From contig JARDYH010000003.1 of assembly GCA_029215795.1 (NCBI GenBank), positions 258,885,562 to 258,949,561 of the forward strand: a DNA stretch of 64,000 bases, written 5' to 3'. Within the stretch, counting starts at the first letter, position 1, and each line of letters begins with the position of its first letter. The notes beneath the pieces were generated by a model. The model saw only the letters and a list, made by a program, of their open reading frames with translations, was not told where the DNA came from and made no database searches. Source of the stretch: Anniella stebbinsi. Lineage: Eukaryota; Chordata; Lepidosauria; Squamata; Anniellidae. A program made the position numbers and the translations under genes. Positions 52,076-64,000 of the stretch are shown piece after piece.

Positions 52076-55000
52076 GTCTGTATTCTTGGCCATGCTGGCT
52101 GGAGTCTAGTGTCTGCATAGCTGTTTTCTCTTACTCCCCTGAGAGGTCCTGGAGGGAAACGCAGCAATTGTTTTTTGGTTTGTGTGCTAGACTAAGAACC
52201 CAGGACCCTGCTGTCCAAGCTGGCCCTTAGTGCTGGTACACAGAGCTGATATTGTTGCTTCCCATGAAGCAGATGCATGCCATACTACAACCTGCCAGTG
52301 CATATTCTTAATCCCTGGACACTTCAATACATATAGCCAAGAAAGCTAACACTATTCTGTGCCCTTAACAATAAGGCTTGTAGCACCATAAATACTAATA
52401 CATTTATGATGGCATAAACATTTGTTGATCAGAGTCTATTTCCATCAGATACTATAAAAAAGATGTCTCAGTTATGGTACAAATATGGCTTACGGGGTTG
52501 ATGCCGATACTGCCTGATAAAGTAATCTTCCCCTTACGACAGACTGAGCAGTTCTAATTGTGACACCAGATTCGTCATCTCAATTCCACATCAGCACCTG
52601 TAAGCTGTAGATGCACAACATGTTTCCATATCATTCCTAGTGCAAGTTTCTGAAATGTACTGAGGTCTATGCATATACACTTACGCACACACACACACAC
52701 GTATTAGGAGATATTTCCTGCTACCAAATTTCTCTGTTTTGCTGCTGTTTTTGAAACTCCAGTTGTTTTTCCTCTTCCCCCTTATAATTAGTTAATATTA
52801 TTATTCATCCATTTATATTCTGTATTGCCAAATTGACAGTGTCCTCTGGGCAATTAACAATAAAAGTTAACCATAAAAATTGCAGCCTGTTATTAATATT
52901 TGTTCTGGCATCTTCCCTCCTGCTGACCTTTCCTTGCTTTCCCTCAGATGGATATGTGCATATTAGTATTAGGACTTACAGGAAAGCATAACCCTGACTT
53001 TCCATACACATTATTGACACTTCTCATTATTACTAATTTGAATAACCGTTTTCTCCTGCTTCTATACTCCTAGTTACGGATTAAAATTTAAACTTCACCT
53101 CTACGCAAGGTATTGAAAAGTTGGAAAATCCACCAGTAACCACGCCATCTGTGGTTAAGTGGCGAAAATACATTTTATAGGGGTAACTAATCTACATGAA
53201 GAGGAGAATGCATCTTTAGATGTCTCATTTTGTACCAATACCAGAAGGAAAGGGATTTTTCCTTATTTTTATGTATCTTCTGTCTCTCCCCGCCTGCTCA
53301 TATGTACATGTGACATATGTTGATAGAAAGTGATTCCTGTGTCAAGCAAAGTTGTTGCTTTGCACTTAAGAGTAATACAGTCTCTTTTTGTGTAGTCATA
53401 TACTCCCTTGCTAGTGACAGGTACTAGCTATTGATAACAAGGGTCTCTTGATTTTCTGTCCCAAGGTTGGTGGTCTAACTCTCCCTGTAGCATTGCTGTG
53501 GAGTGACTTGTTATCCTTTATGATATTAACTCGGTTTTTAGAACTGGTGTAATGCTAACTATTGTTCCTTTTCTCTGTGCAAGTCTCCCCCCCCCAATTC
53601 CTTAATGCAGCACCTGTGGGGACCTCCAAGGGCCATGGCGCCCATGAGGACCTCCAGGACAACCCATGAAGCTCTCCCCTCCTTGCCCTCTTCAAAAAAA
53701 TTGTTTTAAGTTTTTTTGGGGGGAATGTTAGGGAAGTCTTCTTTCTCTCCCTTTCTAGCCTCGAGCCTTGCTCTTTCTCCCCCTCTACCCCTTTGCCTTG
53801 CTGCTTCCCCTCCTTCCCAGCCTCTAGCCTTGCTATTTATCTCCCCACATCACCGCTAACTCACTTTTGACTAGCCAGCCCCCCACAGCAGCCATTTTGC
53901 GGCTAGCAACGTCCACCATTTTGAGGTGACACCCACAGCAGTTTCTCAAATTCCAAAATGTGCTCCTGGGTCCAAACAGCTTGGGGAGCCCTGTTTTAAT
54001 GCTCCATATATGGCGCTCTTCTCCTTTGTAGCAGTTAGAGGGAGAGAACGTGGCCATGATGCTAACAATGCTTAATAAAAAAATGTCAGCCCTCTGCGCC
54101 CTACTTCTGAGTCTGTGGTGACTTGTTATGGCTGCTCTGTGCTGAACACATACCTCTGCAGGGGCAACTTGTGGGTTAGAAATAGAGATGATGGCGAAGT
54201 CTGCAATAGAAATCTGGATTTCTATGAATCTGACCTGCGGATTTTGCAGTGAAATGGTTTTTCCAAGTTGCACAGGTTCCGTAGACTTGCAGACCGATTC
54301 ATTATTGGGGGGGGGGGGGTGAGGCAGGGGGAGAGATCTGTGCAAATGCAAACTGGAAAGAATTTCTCAAACATGTCTAAAACTACGATTCCATCAATGA
54401 GCAAGCAACAGAATGAAAGAGACATGACAATCCACAAAACGAGGTGGAACGGATTTAACAAAACCAGGACATCCCTAATTAGAAGTGATGAACCTGCTTA
54501 TAGCAAAGCTGTAATGTTTACTGGTGCTTCCATGGTATAAAGATGCACCACTCTGTGCTGTGATATGAAAAAATACTCCAAATAATACAATAATAAAAAC
54601 AGCAGTAATCAACTATTTGCCTGCCTGTCCATAAGGCTTAGAATTTAGGAGCCCCATACATCAGTGCCACTAAAATTTGATGAAAATAAACACTAACACT
54701 GCATGCATCTGAAACATTGCTGGAACGCAGTTTGAAAATTGCTCTTTTATAACCAGCGGTAATGCTCCTGATCTCTTTGCTTCAAAATTGCCTCATTATG
54801 GAGACCCCCCTCTGGACTAATGCCATCAAATTCTCCATAGAGTTAATATCCCCAGAGGTTTTGTAGATAAAGTATTTTAGGAGCCACAAACAGGTTTTCG
54901 CTGTATGTTTTATGTTTCAGCTTGGCAATGTCTTTCACATTTTGAAGGGTTTAGATGGCTAAATTGAATTTTTCAATGCTTAAATTTCATTTCGATTCTT

Positions 55001-55173
55001 CATTATATTCCTGTTATGGGTGTTCATGCTTTTCTGTTGTCCTCGAAACATTTTTATTATTTTTCTAGAGGAGGCAAGATTTTGCTGGTGGATGATGGTC
55101 AGCCTGTAAGCTTATTGCTTCATAACTGGGTTAATGATTTCTCCCTGTCTGTTTGTCTCCCGCTCTCTCTCAG

Positions 55174-55242
55174 CTTCGAGCTCAGAATCATGTACTGAAA
55201 AAGGGTGTTGTGGATGAGCAAGCAAATTCAGCAGCCCTGAAG
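55174..55242 (+). CDS. PPP1R21: PPP1R21 exon 2, KLRAQ motif
   Basis: Acceptor tctctctcag, donor gtacgc. Reads LRAQNHVLKKGVVDEQANSA then ALK (23 codons, phase 0). Joined to the K ending exon 1 it gives KLRAQ, the motif that named the family. Its heptad spacing continues the coiled coil. Confidence 0.97.
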
Positions 55243-56830
55243 GTACGCCTTTAAAATATTAAAGTTAAAAGGAGCTTGATCCTGACTGACTGCTTGATTA
55301 GATGATGATGTCTGAATGCAAAGTTCTTCCATGGCTCCCTGTCAAGTGTGCACTCAATGGCGAACTGGAGTTGGCTGCAGTGTAGTGTGTGAAACATCCC
55401 TTAGTTTAGAAGTGACCACACTGCAGAACGTATCAGGGGGAATCTTACAGAAACGTATCAGGTTGTAGAAGACCTCTGATTGCTGGCAGCTGAGGGTGGG
55501 GCTAAGTTAGGGGTGTAGAACCTGAGGCCCGGGAGCCCAATCTAACCCTTCTGGGGTCCCAGAGGACCCCACTCCCCAACCACCATCCATTTGGGAAACT
55601 TCACAAAAGTTCCCCAGCTTTTATGTCTTATTCTGTCTCCTAAGGACTAGAGTAAGAGCTTTAACTAAAATACGTTGGCAGTTTCGATTGTTTTGTTCCT
55701 TCCTCTTTTGCCTTCAGTCCTGCTTATACCCCTGAATGCGGCCTCCCAGAGCTGCTCTGAAATGGATTTTGGCCCTGGGCTACAAAAAGCAAGCCCTCCA
55801 TTTCATCACCTCTGCCGCCAGAGAGGACCACTACCTGTCAGCTACAGAGAGAGGGGCAGAATCCTGCCTCTGCTTCCCAGTACTGCGACTGCCACTGAAA
55901 GAATTCTTGACCGCAGCCGAGGGAGTGGCCAAAGTCCACTCTCTTTAAGTTCTCATCGAGAATCATCTTTCATATGATACTTCTTCTGTCCATACTGTAG
56001 CTGGTTTGTCAAATGGTAATTTTGTGAACTGCCTTCAAAGTGAGAATGGAAAGGGCAGATATGAAATGCCTTCAACTCACTTAAAGTACTCCCAACTGTT
56101 TCTTCCTGTCACCTAATTGCTATAGGGAGGATAAATAATTTGTCACCGTTTTTTTTAACAGTGGGATCCTTTCTCTCTCTCCCACCCCCCGAAGTATTGC
56201 AAGAAAATTGCACAGCTGAAGGGGTTGGAGAAAAATTACATTCCCCCCATAGCACTGCTAATCTGGCTAAATGTATATAAACGGCATAGCTAGGAACAGT
56301 GTAGGATGTACACACAAAGTTTTATTTTGAACTGCAGGTCAACACAGCTAGGAGAATCCCAGGAATTTGAAATTTGATGTTGGTTGTTAGGAATCCAAAT
56401 TCCTTTTAAAAAACAAAAACAAAAAAGAACCCCAAACTAGTCCTATGTGGGGTGTTCATTTAGGAAACTGAAATATTTCCCCAGCATTGCTATGCCCGCT
56501 CCCAATAATGCAGTACAGAATTTCTTCCCTGCAGACAAATTTATGTTGAAAGAATACATTTTAAAAAAACCAGTCTTATGACTGAGTGCAAAAGGGTAGT
56601 TAAAGTATAGTAAGGAATCAAGTGGCATTTAAAGATTTTGAGTGTACACCTGTCTATTCCCTGCTATCCTCTCCTGAGTAGATCCTGGCTGTGTAGGCAA
56701 AGAGTGCTGCAGATCTGATGCTCTGAAAAGTGACTGGATGAGAGGGATTTTGATTAGGACAATTTTCTGCTTTATAAAAGTCGGTCCGCACTGGAACTCA
56801 TTGTAATGAACCTTCTGATGCTAAACATAG
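55243..56830 (+). other. PPP1R21 intron 2, nothing recognised
   Basis: Canonical ends. The open frame at 55675-55977 has no known domain. No confident repeat call. Confidence 0.6.
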
Positions 56831-56977
56831 GAACAACTGAAAATGAAAGACCAGTCACTGAGAAAGCTGCAGCAGGAAATGGACAGTTTGACCTTCCGAA
56901 ATCAGCAGCTGGCCAAGAGGGTAGAGCTGCTTCAGGATGAACTTGTGTTAAGTGAATCAAAAGGCAAGAAGAACAAG
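56831..56977 (+). CDS. PPP1R21: PPP1R21 exon 3, coiled coil
   Basis: Acceptor ctaaacatag, donor gtaggt; 49 codons, phase 0. Reads EQLKMKDQSLRKLQQEMDSL, TFRNQQLAKRVELLQDELVL, SESKGKKNK. Heptad leucines and charged residues mark a long coiled coil. The lysine-rich end GKKNK leads into the next exon. Confidence 0.97.
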
Positions 56978-56999
56978 GTAGGTACCAAGTAGGTACCAC

Positions 57000-57090
57000 T
57001 CCTATCAGTCCCAACCAGTATGGCCAATACTCAGGGACAATGGAAGTTGTAGTCCAAAGCATCTGGAGGGTATCAAGTTGCTTACTCTTG
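57000..57090. repeat. Foldback repeat family K, partial
   Basis: tcctatcagtcccaaccagt, gacaatggaagttgtagtcc and gcatctggagggtatcaag, within PPP1R21 intron 3. Confidence 0.5.
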
Positions 57091-57529
57091 GCTTAAGCAG
57101 TTAAATTGCACAATGTTCCTTCTGACCGTTCCTTGTATCATCTAAATATAGAAGCATTGCTTGCCTGGTTTATTGGAGCCAGTTTGTAGAGCGTTTCCTG
57201 ATGCTCGTAAAATCATTATTGCTAGCATGTTTTATAGAATCAGCAGTGTACTATATACAATATAAACGAGAGGAAGAAGCAAGCCAGGCACTGCCCACAT
57301 GCTTCCAAATGTTTCTCTGTTACACAATTGAGGAAGTGAGAGATGCACAAAATCCTGACCAGGATGAACAGTGAAGGAAGCTGACAAAGGAGAAATGATA
57401 GCAGGGCTTTCTGAGAGAAAGAGAGTGTGATATAGTGGAGCATTGGAACTGGACCAGGGAGATTTGGGCTCATATCTTTGAAACTTACAGTGATTTATCC
57501 AAGGCCGCCCAATATCAGGCTAACCGAGA

Positions 57530-57905
57530 GTTGGTGTGGCATAGTGGCTAAGAGAGTGAGCCACAAATCGGATAGACCCAATTTGAATCTCAGCTGTGCC
57601 ATGAATTTACAAAGGTTGAATAGTATTATTGTTAGCTCAGTGGTAGAACAAATGCTTTACATGCAAAAGGTTCCAAATACAATCTCCGGCACCGTCTTGT
57701 AAGGCTGGGAAAGACTCCAGTTTGAACCGCTGGAGAAACTGAACTAAATGGGCCAAGGGTCTGACTGAGCATAATTCAGCTTCCTATGTTTCTATTTTAC
57801 AAGGTGATTGTGAGGCTAAAGTGGGATAGTCCCATGTACATCAACCTGAGCTTTTTGCAAGAGGGGCAGGATGCAAATGTACTACAACAAATCAGAATAG
57901 AATTG
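57530..57905 (+). mobile_element. SINE within a SINE
   Basis: The outer tRNA-derived SINE (gttggtgtggcatagtggct, ccaatttgaatctcagctgt) is broken at about 57617 by a tRNA-Ala SINE. The inner SINE has gttagctcagtggtagaaca, ctttacatgcaaaaggttcc and cagcttcctatgtttc. Outer-type sequence (gtgattgtgaggctaaagtg, gcaagaggggcaggatgcaa) resumes near 57801. Confidence 0.6.
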
Positions 57906-57974
57906 TCTGGACTTGATGGAATCATCTGTGCATGACAGCTGCATAGTCCTATACTACTCCTATAGGGCCTGGAG

Positions 57975-58290
57975 TCTGTTGTTGTTGTTGTTATTATTAT
58001 TATTTATGGATAACTTCCTGTTGCAAAAAGCAGTCTCAAAGCAACTTACAGGCACAGTAGAGAAATCCATGATTAATACAATGGGGGTGGAGGGTGGAAT
58101 CAATATAAACCTTAATGAGCACAATAATACAAATAAAAAGACCATAAAACCATAATCTAAAAACAACACCATATGAAAAGTAAGCATTCACAAATACACA
58201 AAATCATTTCCTGCTCACAGCCTACAATGAACACCACAAAAGCCGACCACAACAATTGGGAAGCAATAATAATAATAATAATAGGCATCT
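57975..58290 (-). mobile_element. L2-like LINE 3' tail, antisense, with triplet repeats
   Basis: (TTG)n(TTA)n, then tttatggataacttcctgtt and cagtctcaaagcaacttaca. An (AAT)7 tract lies at about 58263-58283. Confidence 0.5.
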
Positions 58291-58542
58291 TATGTTGCTG
58301 AGACTGAGGTTTTAATTGGCTAGCTTAAAAGCATCCAATAATTTCATGGGTAAGGTGTGATTTGAACTAGGGCTATGCCAGCTCTCGAACCTGTTCTACT
58401 GTAGTAATACTAACTATAAGAAATTCCACATATGGGAAGCATAAGCAGATCCATTATTTTGTTGTAATAATCCAGAGGAGCTGTTATATGGAGTGTTCTG
58501 TAAGTGCATTCAGTGAGCAGGAATGCTTTTACTTCCTATTAG

Positions 58543-58644
58543 AAAAGTGGTGAACCTGTATCTCAGTTGAGTCAAGAACAGAAGAATGTCTTTGATGAAG
58601 ATCTTCAGAAGAAGATAGAAGAGAATGAGCGGTTGCATATTCAG
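58543..58644 (+). CDS. PPP1R21: PPP1R21 exon 4, coiled coil
   Basis: Acceptor acttcctattag, donor gtaatg; 34 codons, phase 0. Reads KSGEPVSQLSQEQKNVFDED then LQKKIEENERLHIQ. The LQKKIEENERLHIQ segment is near-invariant in the family as I recall it. Confidence 0.97.
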
Positions 58645-58659
58645 GTAATGTAAGTCTTT

Positions 58660-58990
58660 TAGTACAGACCTGGTTTAAACAACCCATGGGTTGTCATGCA
58701 TGAGTGGGAGAGAGCAAGCATGCTGACTTGCACAAATTTGTCGAGTGTGACATGCGAACCCAGAACCATGGTTTGTTTTTGTGTTAATCGCTGGGTTGTT
58801 TAGACCCTAAATTCCCCATCAGTCTGCGGTCAAACGTCATGCTCGACCTATAAACAAGCCGATTGTACACGGTTGATAAAATGTGCAAGTGGCTGGCATG
58901 CTGCAGGCTGAGCACTCTCTCTCTCCTGCTCTTCCATGACAGTCCATGGTGGTTTAACTCACGGGCTTTTGTTATATGCAAACTGCTCCA
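58660..58990. repeat. Foldback repeat, family C-like
   Basis: ggtttaaacaacccatgggt and aaccatggtttgtttttgtg, then cgctgggttgtttagaccc and ccatggtggtttaactcacg. Confidence 0.4.
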
Positions 58991-60479
58991 CTAAGGACTC
59001 TAATTTGGGTCTTTAAGAACAGACTGGCAAGGATGGTTCAGCACTATATGTTATGAAATAATGTTGTTTGTGCCAGTGAACTTTGGGTAGTCCATAGGCT
59101 GCGTCGTGCTCCCTAGAAATGTGTAACTCCTGAGAAACATTAAGCAGTTGAATGACCCATCAGTCTATTTCAGAGCACGTTTTGAAACGTTGGTTTTTCG
59201 CAGTGTCCTGAATTTACAGATCCTCAGCCTTTTGATCTAAAAAAACAACACATTTACAGTACCTGAATAGGTCATTTGGTAGAATAGAACAGATCCAGAA
59301 CCATCTAACCCAACTCCCATCTGCCCCCCCCCCCCAGTTATCAACCCTCTCCTTCTGTTCTGTGGGGTCATAAAATACCCTGGGAGGGAGAGATTGAGGC
59401 ACTCATAAGGAAGATTCTTTTGTTCCTTGTATGCCCCTTCTGTTTCATTCTTTCTTTGGTGCCTTTTCAAGTCGTTTCCTGACTTGAGAAGACACGAAGG
59501 AGCAGAGCCAAAGGAATGTGTAGGGGAGAGAAGCAGCTCAAGGGCAGAGGGGGAGGCATTGGTTGGTGGAAAGGAAATAACCCTTTGCCCTTTCTTCCTG
59601 GGGTTAAGCTTGAGAGAAGAGCCAGCAGTGTGTATTTATGAGGACATTGGAGGAGTGTCTCCTCAGTCTCCCTCCCTCCCGCCAGCTTGTAGTGTAGGGG
59701 ACAAGGGGGGGGGGGAGTTGCCCTGGGGTGGGAAGGCTTGCAAGGAGAATGAGTTGCTAACCAGGGATGTGTAACATGTGACTTGTGCTTGTTGCACTGG
59801 AGCTATTTTCCCTGAAAGCATGTGTTGGCTTGGGGTCTCCCTGATGTCTGGGTATTGATCTGTAGCTAGCTGGCTCTGCCTTCTAACTAGAGGTTTGTGG
59901 TAGACTTTCCTTCAGCAGCTCTTACAATAACGACGTACACTGGGCTGTAATCTGCCACAGTCGTTTCCTTCCCCCTGAAATCAGCCTCTGCCTTCCTGGC
60001 CTTCTTTCCTGCTCCTTCTTTCTCCTTGTTCCAGCTCTGGCCAAAATACATCCACGTTTAATATTCAGAAAGCACGATGTATATTAAGCATACTCTGTTC
60101 ATACTTGCCTTCACTCACACTCTTCCTTCTTCAGGCTGTGATCAAACTGGTTCATTAGGACTTTACTTGGCTTCAATCTGAACAAAGGGAAGCTAAATTC
60201 TTCCCCTCGGAAAGGGATAAAGGCTGGCTAAAACGTTTCACATGTGTCTGTCACAGGTGCTTATGGACTAGTGCTCAAGGCCCCAGTGGAACCAGAGACT
60301 CGCCTTTTGCCCTTCCAGCATTTTTGCCACTGCTCATAAAATGGTGTGAGTGTAAATGGATACATACATAGGCACATAAATGCATATGTGCCTCTTAAAA
60401 CAAAAAGAGTACAGCCATCTGCTTCTTCCGTCTCAATCCTCCAACACTTGATTCTGAGTTTCTTCTCAAAGAGGTGTAC
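58991..60479 (+). other. PPP1R21 intron 4, mostly unique
   Basis: No exon fits the frame here. Short C10 and G13 runs occur at about 59326-59335 and 59706-59718. No repeat family was recognised with confidence. Confidence 0.5.
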
Positions 60480-60640
60480 CCCCCCCCCCACACCATTTTA
60501 TCTTCCCAGCAACCTTACAAATGTGAAACGGAGAGAAAGAGAAACTGGCCCACAGTCACCCAGAAAGCTCCATGGCTCAGTGGGGATTTGAATCTGGGTC
60601 TCCCTAGTCCAATGCATTCTACTGAGTAGCCCACATGCGC
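60480..60640 (-). mobile_element. tRNA-derived SINE, antisense
   Basis: The reverse complement reads gcattggactagggagaccc, agattcaaatccccactgag and ccatggagctttctgggtga, matching the SINE at 2030-2195. Confidence 0.7.
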
Positions 60641-61373
60641 CTTTGCTTTACTTTTACAACTGTTTTTTCCGCATTATGTTTTTCAGCACTAGAGCTAACA
60701 ATGCCTGGTATTTCATTTTTTTAAAAAAACTGCAAATACACCCAGTGCAGGAAAACTATCCTATCCAGAAGCAAGTTGCCCCTGCTCTTTCACTACATTT
60801 GTCAGGTTCTGAAGGTGGAATAGGGCTTGAACCAGCATAGTGGTTTGGGGTGGTTGTGGGGCAAGGTCTCAAATGCTGTGTCTGGTGGAGAAAATGTGGT
60901 GAAAAATGCTAAAGGAGGCAAAAAAATGAGGCAAGTTACCAGATACTCAAGTTCATTGTTTGAACTTTTAGAATCTGTCTTGGTGATTCAAGGCTTCGGT
61001 ATTAGCTTAGGGCGCAACTAGATGTGACATGGATGATCTGTGATTGGAAACTCAGATGGTTTTTATAAAAGTGAATAATCAGGGTGGAGGGGGTGTCATG
61101 GGTGTATGGAAAATAGCATCTTTGGGAGGATTGTTTTATTTGGGAAACCTCCTCGGAGGGAAATGTTAACCTACTCTTCCTTACTGCCCTACTCCCTATC
61201 CCTGGCTGCTGTTAAGGGTCTATTTTACTTTTTAGAAAAACACCTCCAGGAGTTCCTGATCACTGCCACACTCTACTTGTGGACTTAGTTACAGTGTGGT
61301 CCTTGGTGCAGAGCCATGTTGTGCGGTCCTTTTCTGAGTGACACTTTCTCATTCCTTGCCCTTCTCATCTTAG

Positions 61374-61538
61374 TTCTTTGAGGCAGATGAGCAACACAAG
61401 CGCTTGGAAACTGAGCTGAGGAGCAGACTTGAAGTCCTGGAGATGGAGGCTGCACAGCACAAAGCCGTGGTGGATGGCCTCACTCGGAAGTACATGGATA
61501 CCATAGAAAAACTGCAAAGTGATAAAGCCAAGTTAGAA
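61374..61538 (+). CDS. PPP1R21: PPP1R21 exon 5, coiled coil
   Basis: Acceptor cttctcatcttag, donor gtaagt; 55 codons, phase 0. Reads FFEADEQHKRLETELRSRLE, VLEMEAAQHKAVVDGLTRKY, MDTIEKLQSDKAKLE. The frame remains open past the donor for about 50 codons, but the next exon joins cleanly at 61538. Confidence 0.97.
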
Positions 61539-61599
61539 GTAAGTTTCAAAGCCGGGCATTCCCTGTCATCGCACTCTGCCCACGGAGGCCCATCTGGCT

Positions 61600-61945
61600 G
61601 TGTTTCGATGATCCTATCTTGGCTTTATAAGCCAAGTGTTGGAACAAGCCTTGTTGTCCCCACATGCAACTACTTTACTCCCCTCTTTGCGTGAGCTGGG
61701 AAACAAATCTTTAGTGAACTGCTTGCTTCCAAACCAGGAAACTATGTTTAACTGTCTTCTGAACAAGCCAGGTTGCGAAGCCAACTTTGAAGCATGGTGT
61801 CATATGTTGGCTTGTTCAGAAACTATTGTCTGATTTGGTTGTAACAGGAAACTGTAGTTAATTGGAGATTTCCTGTCTTGTTCACATGAAGGAAGGAGTG
61901 CATTATATGTGGGGCCACAAACCTCATTCATACTTGGCTCATTAA
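61600..61945. repeat. Foldback repeat in PPP1R21 intron 5
   Basis: An imperfect inverted repeat is centred near 61780. gtcttctgaacaagccaggt pairs with tgttggcttgttcagaaact, and outer gctttataagccaagtg with cttggctcattaagcc. Confidence 0.5.
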
Positions 61946-62147
61946 GCCAAGATATGTGCTTGTCAGGACGCAGCCACTGTTGGCCATTCAATGACAGATA
62001 AAACCCTTGCTTTTTCAATTATCATTCTTTGCGGGTTGGATGATGGCTTTAATTTATGGTCTGTTTTTAAATACTTACCTGGGGGTGATTTAGTTTTTAG
62101 TGATTTGTTGATGGTGTTTTTTATTTTAGCATTCAACACTGATTTGC

Positions 62148-62185
<38 letters not shown>

Positions 62186-62370
62186 TTATAACCCGTCTCT
62201 CCCTCCGGATCGAGGCGGGGAACAACAATAAATATAAACACAAGAACCACAAAATAGATAAAATATTAAAACAAATAAAAACTAATACATCATTAAAAAC
62301 ATCTTAAAATTCAACTGGGTAGGCCTGCTGGAAGAGATCAGTCTTCACGGCTCTTTTCTGCTTTTTTGGG
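62148..62370 (-). mobile_element. L2-like LINE 3' fragment, antisense
   Basis: (AAT)n of about 12 units, then ataacccgtctctccctccg, aggcggggaacaacaataaa and ggtaggcctgctggaagaga. Parallel to 51548-51860. Confidence 0.65.
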
Positions 62371-62488
62371 GCAGAATTGTGGCTTGTACATTTTTAAAAT
62401 AGCAAAACGCACTCAAGATCCCAGCGTGGGACGGGTTGTTCAAATAGTTACTGACAGCTCTGCTCTTCCTCACCCCACTCCCTTTTAG

Positions 62489-62547
62489 ATCAAATCACAG
62501 ACCCTAGAGAGGGAAGCCAAAGACTGCAGGGTTCGAACAGAAGAATG
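62489..62547 (+). CDS. PPP1R21: PPP1R21 exon 6, coiled coil
   Basis: Acceptor ctcccttttag, donor gtatgc. Reads IKSQTLEREAKDCRVRTEE and ends two bases into a cysteine codon (59 nt, phase 0 in, 2 out). Confidence 0.95.
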
Positions 62548-62704
62548 GTATGCTTTTCTTTTCTTTTGTTTAAAGAACTTAGTTTTATGGGGAAAGTTCC
62601 AGTAGTAAAACTGTCTTCACATTATAGTTGCTGTCAGAAATGGGGATGAAAAGCAACCTTTTACTGAGTCAGCCCTGTGGTCCCTGTTGCTCATTAGGAT
62701 ACGC

Positions 62705-62835
62705 TGCAGGTCAGGGGTGGGGGGATTTGTGGCCCTCTGGACTGCACCTCCCATCAGCCCTAGCCAATACAGTCAGTAATGAGGCATGATGGGAGCTGCA
62801 GTCCATTAAAATCTGGTGGACTACCCATTCTCCAT
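62705..62835. repeat. Foldback repeat family K
   Basis: tggccctctggactgcacct and cccatcagccctagccaata, then gatgggagctgcagtccatt. Confidence 0.6.
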
Positions 62836-62839
62836 CCGT

Positions 62840-63648
62840 GCTGTAGCAGCATGTGCAATCCAGAAGGGCACTTATAGAGCAGCTAGGTCAAGGACACTGG
62901 TTTCTTCACATTTGGTGTGTGCATGATAGCGTATTGTCTGTACCCAGTAACGTGTGAGCGCGACACTTAAAAGAACAACAGCTGCTTGTGTGCATGACAA
63001 GGAGCTGTTACTGCCCCTGGGTGCCCATGGTGTGCATGCAGATGTGGGGATGGTGCAAATAAGATGCAGCACTGTTTGATGGACTCCACCTTTGTCTCTG
63101 GGACAGTGACATCATGATGCATATTGAGCGTTTCAGCTCACGATCAAGTATGGAATTGGATGCTCACCTAACTTAAAGAAATGAAAGGAAGTTCAATGGC
63201 ACTCGAGTTAACAATAGACTGAAATCTTCATGCTCATGGAAAAATGCACGTAACTGTTAAACCAATTCAAATATCATTTTCATTCAAGGCCTTAATAATT
63301 CGCTTCCCATCGATATAAAAAAAAGTTTAAATCTGTAGCTCATCACATGCATCTCTGGCCTTGAGCTTTGCAGCCACGGTGCCTTGGAATGTTCTTGAAC
63401 ATTCTAACTGCTGAGGGGAAAGGTCGGTCAAGGAATGGTGGTAGTCAGTGCATCCGTTACTTGACAATTGGAGCTGAATCTCTAGAAAACACTATTGATA
63501 ACGTGTTGCTACTACAGACAGCAGTTTCTCTTCATGATCCATCGGGTCCCGTGCAGCTTGCTTTTCATGCTGTCTTTCTTTCTGGGAAATGTATGTCTCA
63601 CAACCCCAAACTAATAGTTAATAATGTTGTCTTATTTTTATCACCCAG
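62840..63648 (+). other. PPP1R21 intron 6, nothing recognised
   Basis: No exon, RNA gene or clear repeat was seen. The open frame from 63368 owes its last ~31 codons to exon 7. Confidence 0.55.
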
Positions 63649-63743
63649 CCAGCAGCAGCTAAAGCATCTTCATACTGACTTGAGTAGCAGGTTGGAAGAG
63701 TCTTTACATATCATCAGTGAAAAAGTACCTTTCAATGACACAA
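63649..63743 (+). CDS. PPP1R21: PPP1R21 exon 7, last exon in the window
   Basis: Acceptor tttatcacccag. Completes the cysteine codon and reads QQQLKHLHTDLSSRLEESLH then IISEKVPFNDT, ending one base into a codon (95 nt, phase 2 in, 1 out). I chose the donor aagtaggtg so that the next codon can be the lysine expected from human NDTKYSQ. The frame also stays open for three codons past it. The gene continues beyond 64000. Confidence 0.93.
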
Positions 63744-64000
63744 GTAGGTGTTAACGTTGAGTGATTTTGCTCTTTAAAGGAACAAAATACAGAAAACTAA
63801 GAAAAAGTTGAATTAACTTAATTTTGCTCAATCTAGAACTAAACTGCAGGTTGATGGAACTGCACTGGATAAGGAACATGATGGGGCTTCCACTGAAAAC
63901 GGCAGCCCTGTGTTTAATTTCCGTCCCCTCCACTCTATAATGGGTAGTGCAACCTACACCATGCTTTGATGTAATTACCCCATGTCTTGATGTAATTTCT

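Larger units (their letters stand above)
50551..55173 (+). other. PPP1R21 intron 1
   Basis: Canonical gt..ag ends. Contains a MITE A dimer, a tRNA-Ala SINE, L2-like fragments (51548-51860 and 52795-52880, antisense), a family K repeat (51965-52075), (AC)n near 52687 and a G13 run near 54307-54319. The rest (52080-52790 and 52890-55173) shows nothing I recognise. Confidence 0.8.

Noticed and set aside
61374..61694. Extended exon 5 of PPP1R21 reading through to 61694
   Set aside because: A consensus gtaagt donor at 61539 joins in frame to exon 6 and restores the known protein. The extension has no family similarity.

Overview
The window is vertebrate nuclear DNA, most likely from a squamate reptile. 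It holds parts of two protein-coding genes, both on the + strand, set in sequence dominated by transposable elements. The squamate call is an inference from repeat content: CR1-type LINE 3' ends closing in short octamer repeats, L2-like LINE tails, tRNA-derived and 5S-derived SINEs, and many inverted-repeat (foldback) MITE families. The order FOXN2 then PPP1R21, both transcribed the same way, is also the order I recall in mammals.

Layout. (1) 1-26383 carries the 3' half of FOXN2. Four coding exons join in frame (12034-12158, 17987-18051, 21922-21990, 25848-26383) and encode the end of the forkhead wing through to the C-terminus. The exons for the start of the protein and most of the forkhead domain lie before base 1. 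(2) 26384 to about 37060 is probably a very long FOXN2 3'UTR interrupted by MITEs, or a shorter UTR followed by intergenic DNA. (3) 37.2-49.9 kb is intergenic and repeat-rich. (4) A CpG island at about 49.98-50.9 kb is the PPP1R21 promoter, with RFX X-box, E-box/CRE, YY1 and ETS-type sites. (5) 50491-63743 carries the first seven PPP1R21 coding exons, about 233 codons of N-terminal coiled coil including the KLRAQ motif. The gene continues past the window end.

The two genes are not known to work together. FOXN2 is a nuclear forkhead transcription factor. PPP1R21 is a cytoplasmic coiled-coil protein of early endosomes and a subunit of the FERRY complex, which links Rab5 endosomes to mRNA.

Most other open reading frames are short and arise from repeats or CpG-rich sequence. 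No CRISPR, operon or other prokaryotic feature is present. I found no clearly new molecular system. The most interesting material is the repeat layer: a hAT-like foldback family whose copies are head-to-head dimers with 8-bp target duplications, and a series of nested insertions that give a relative age order.
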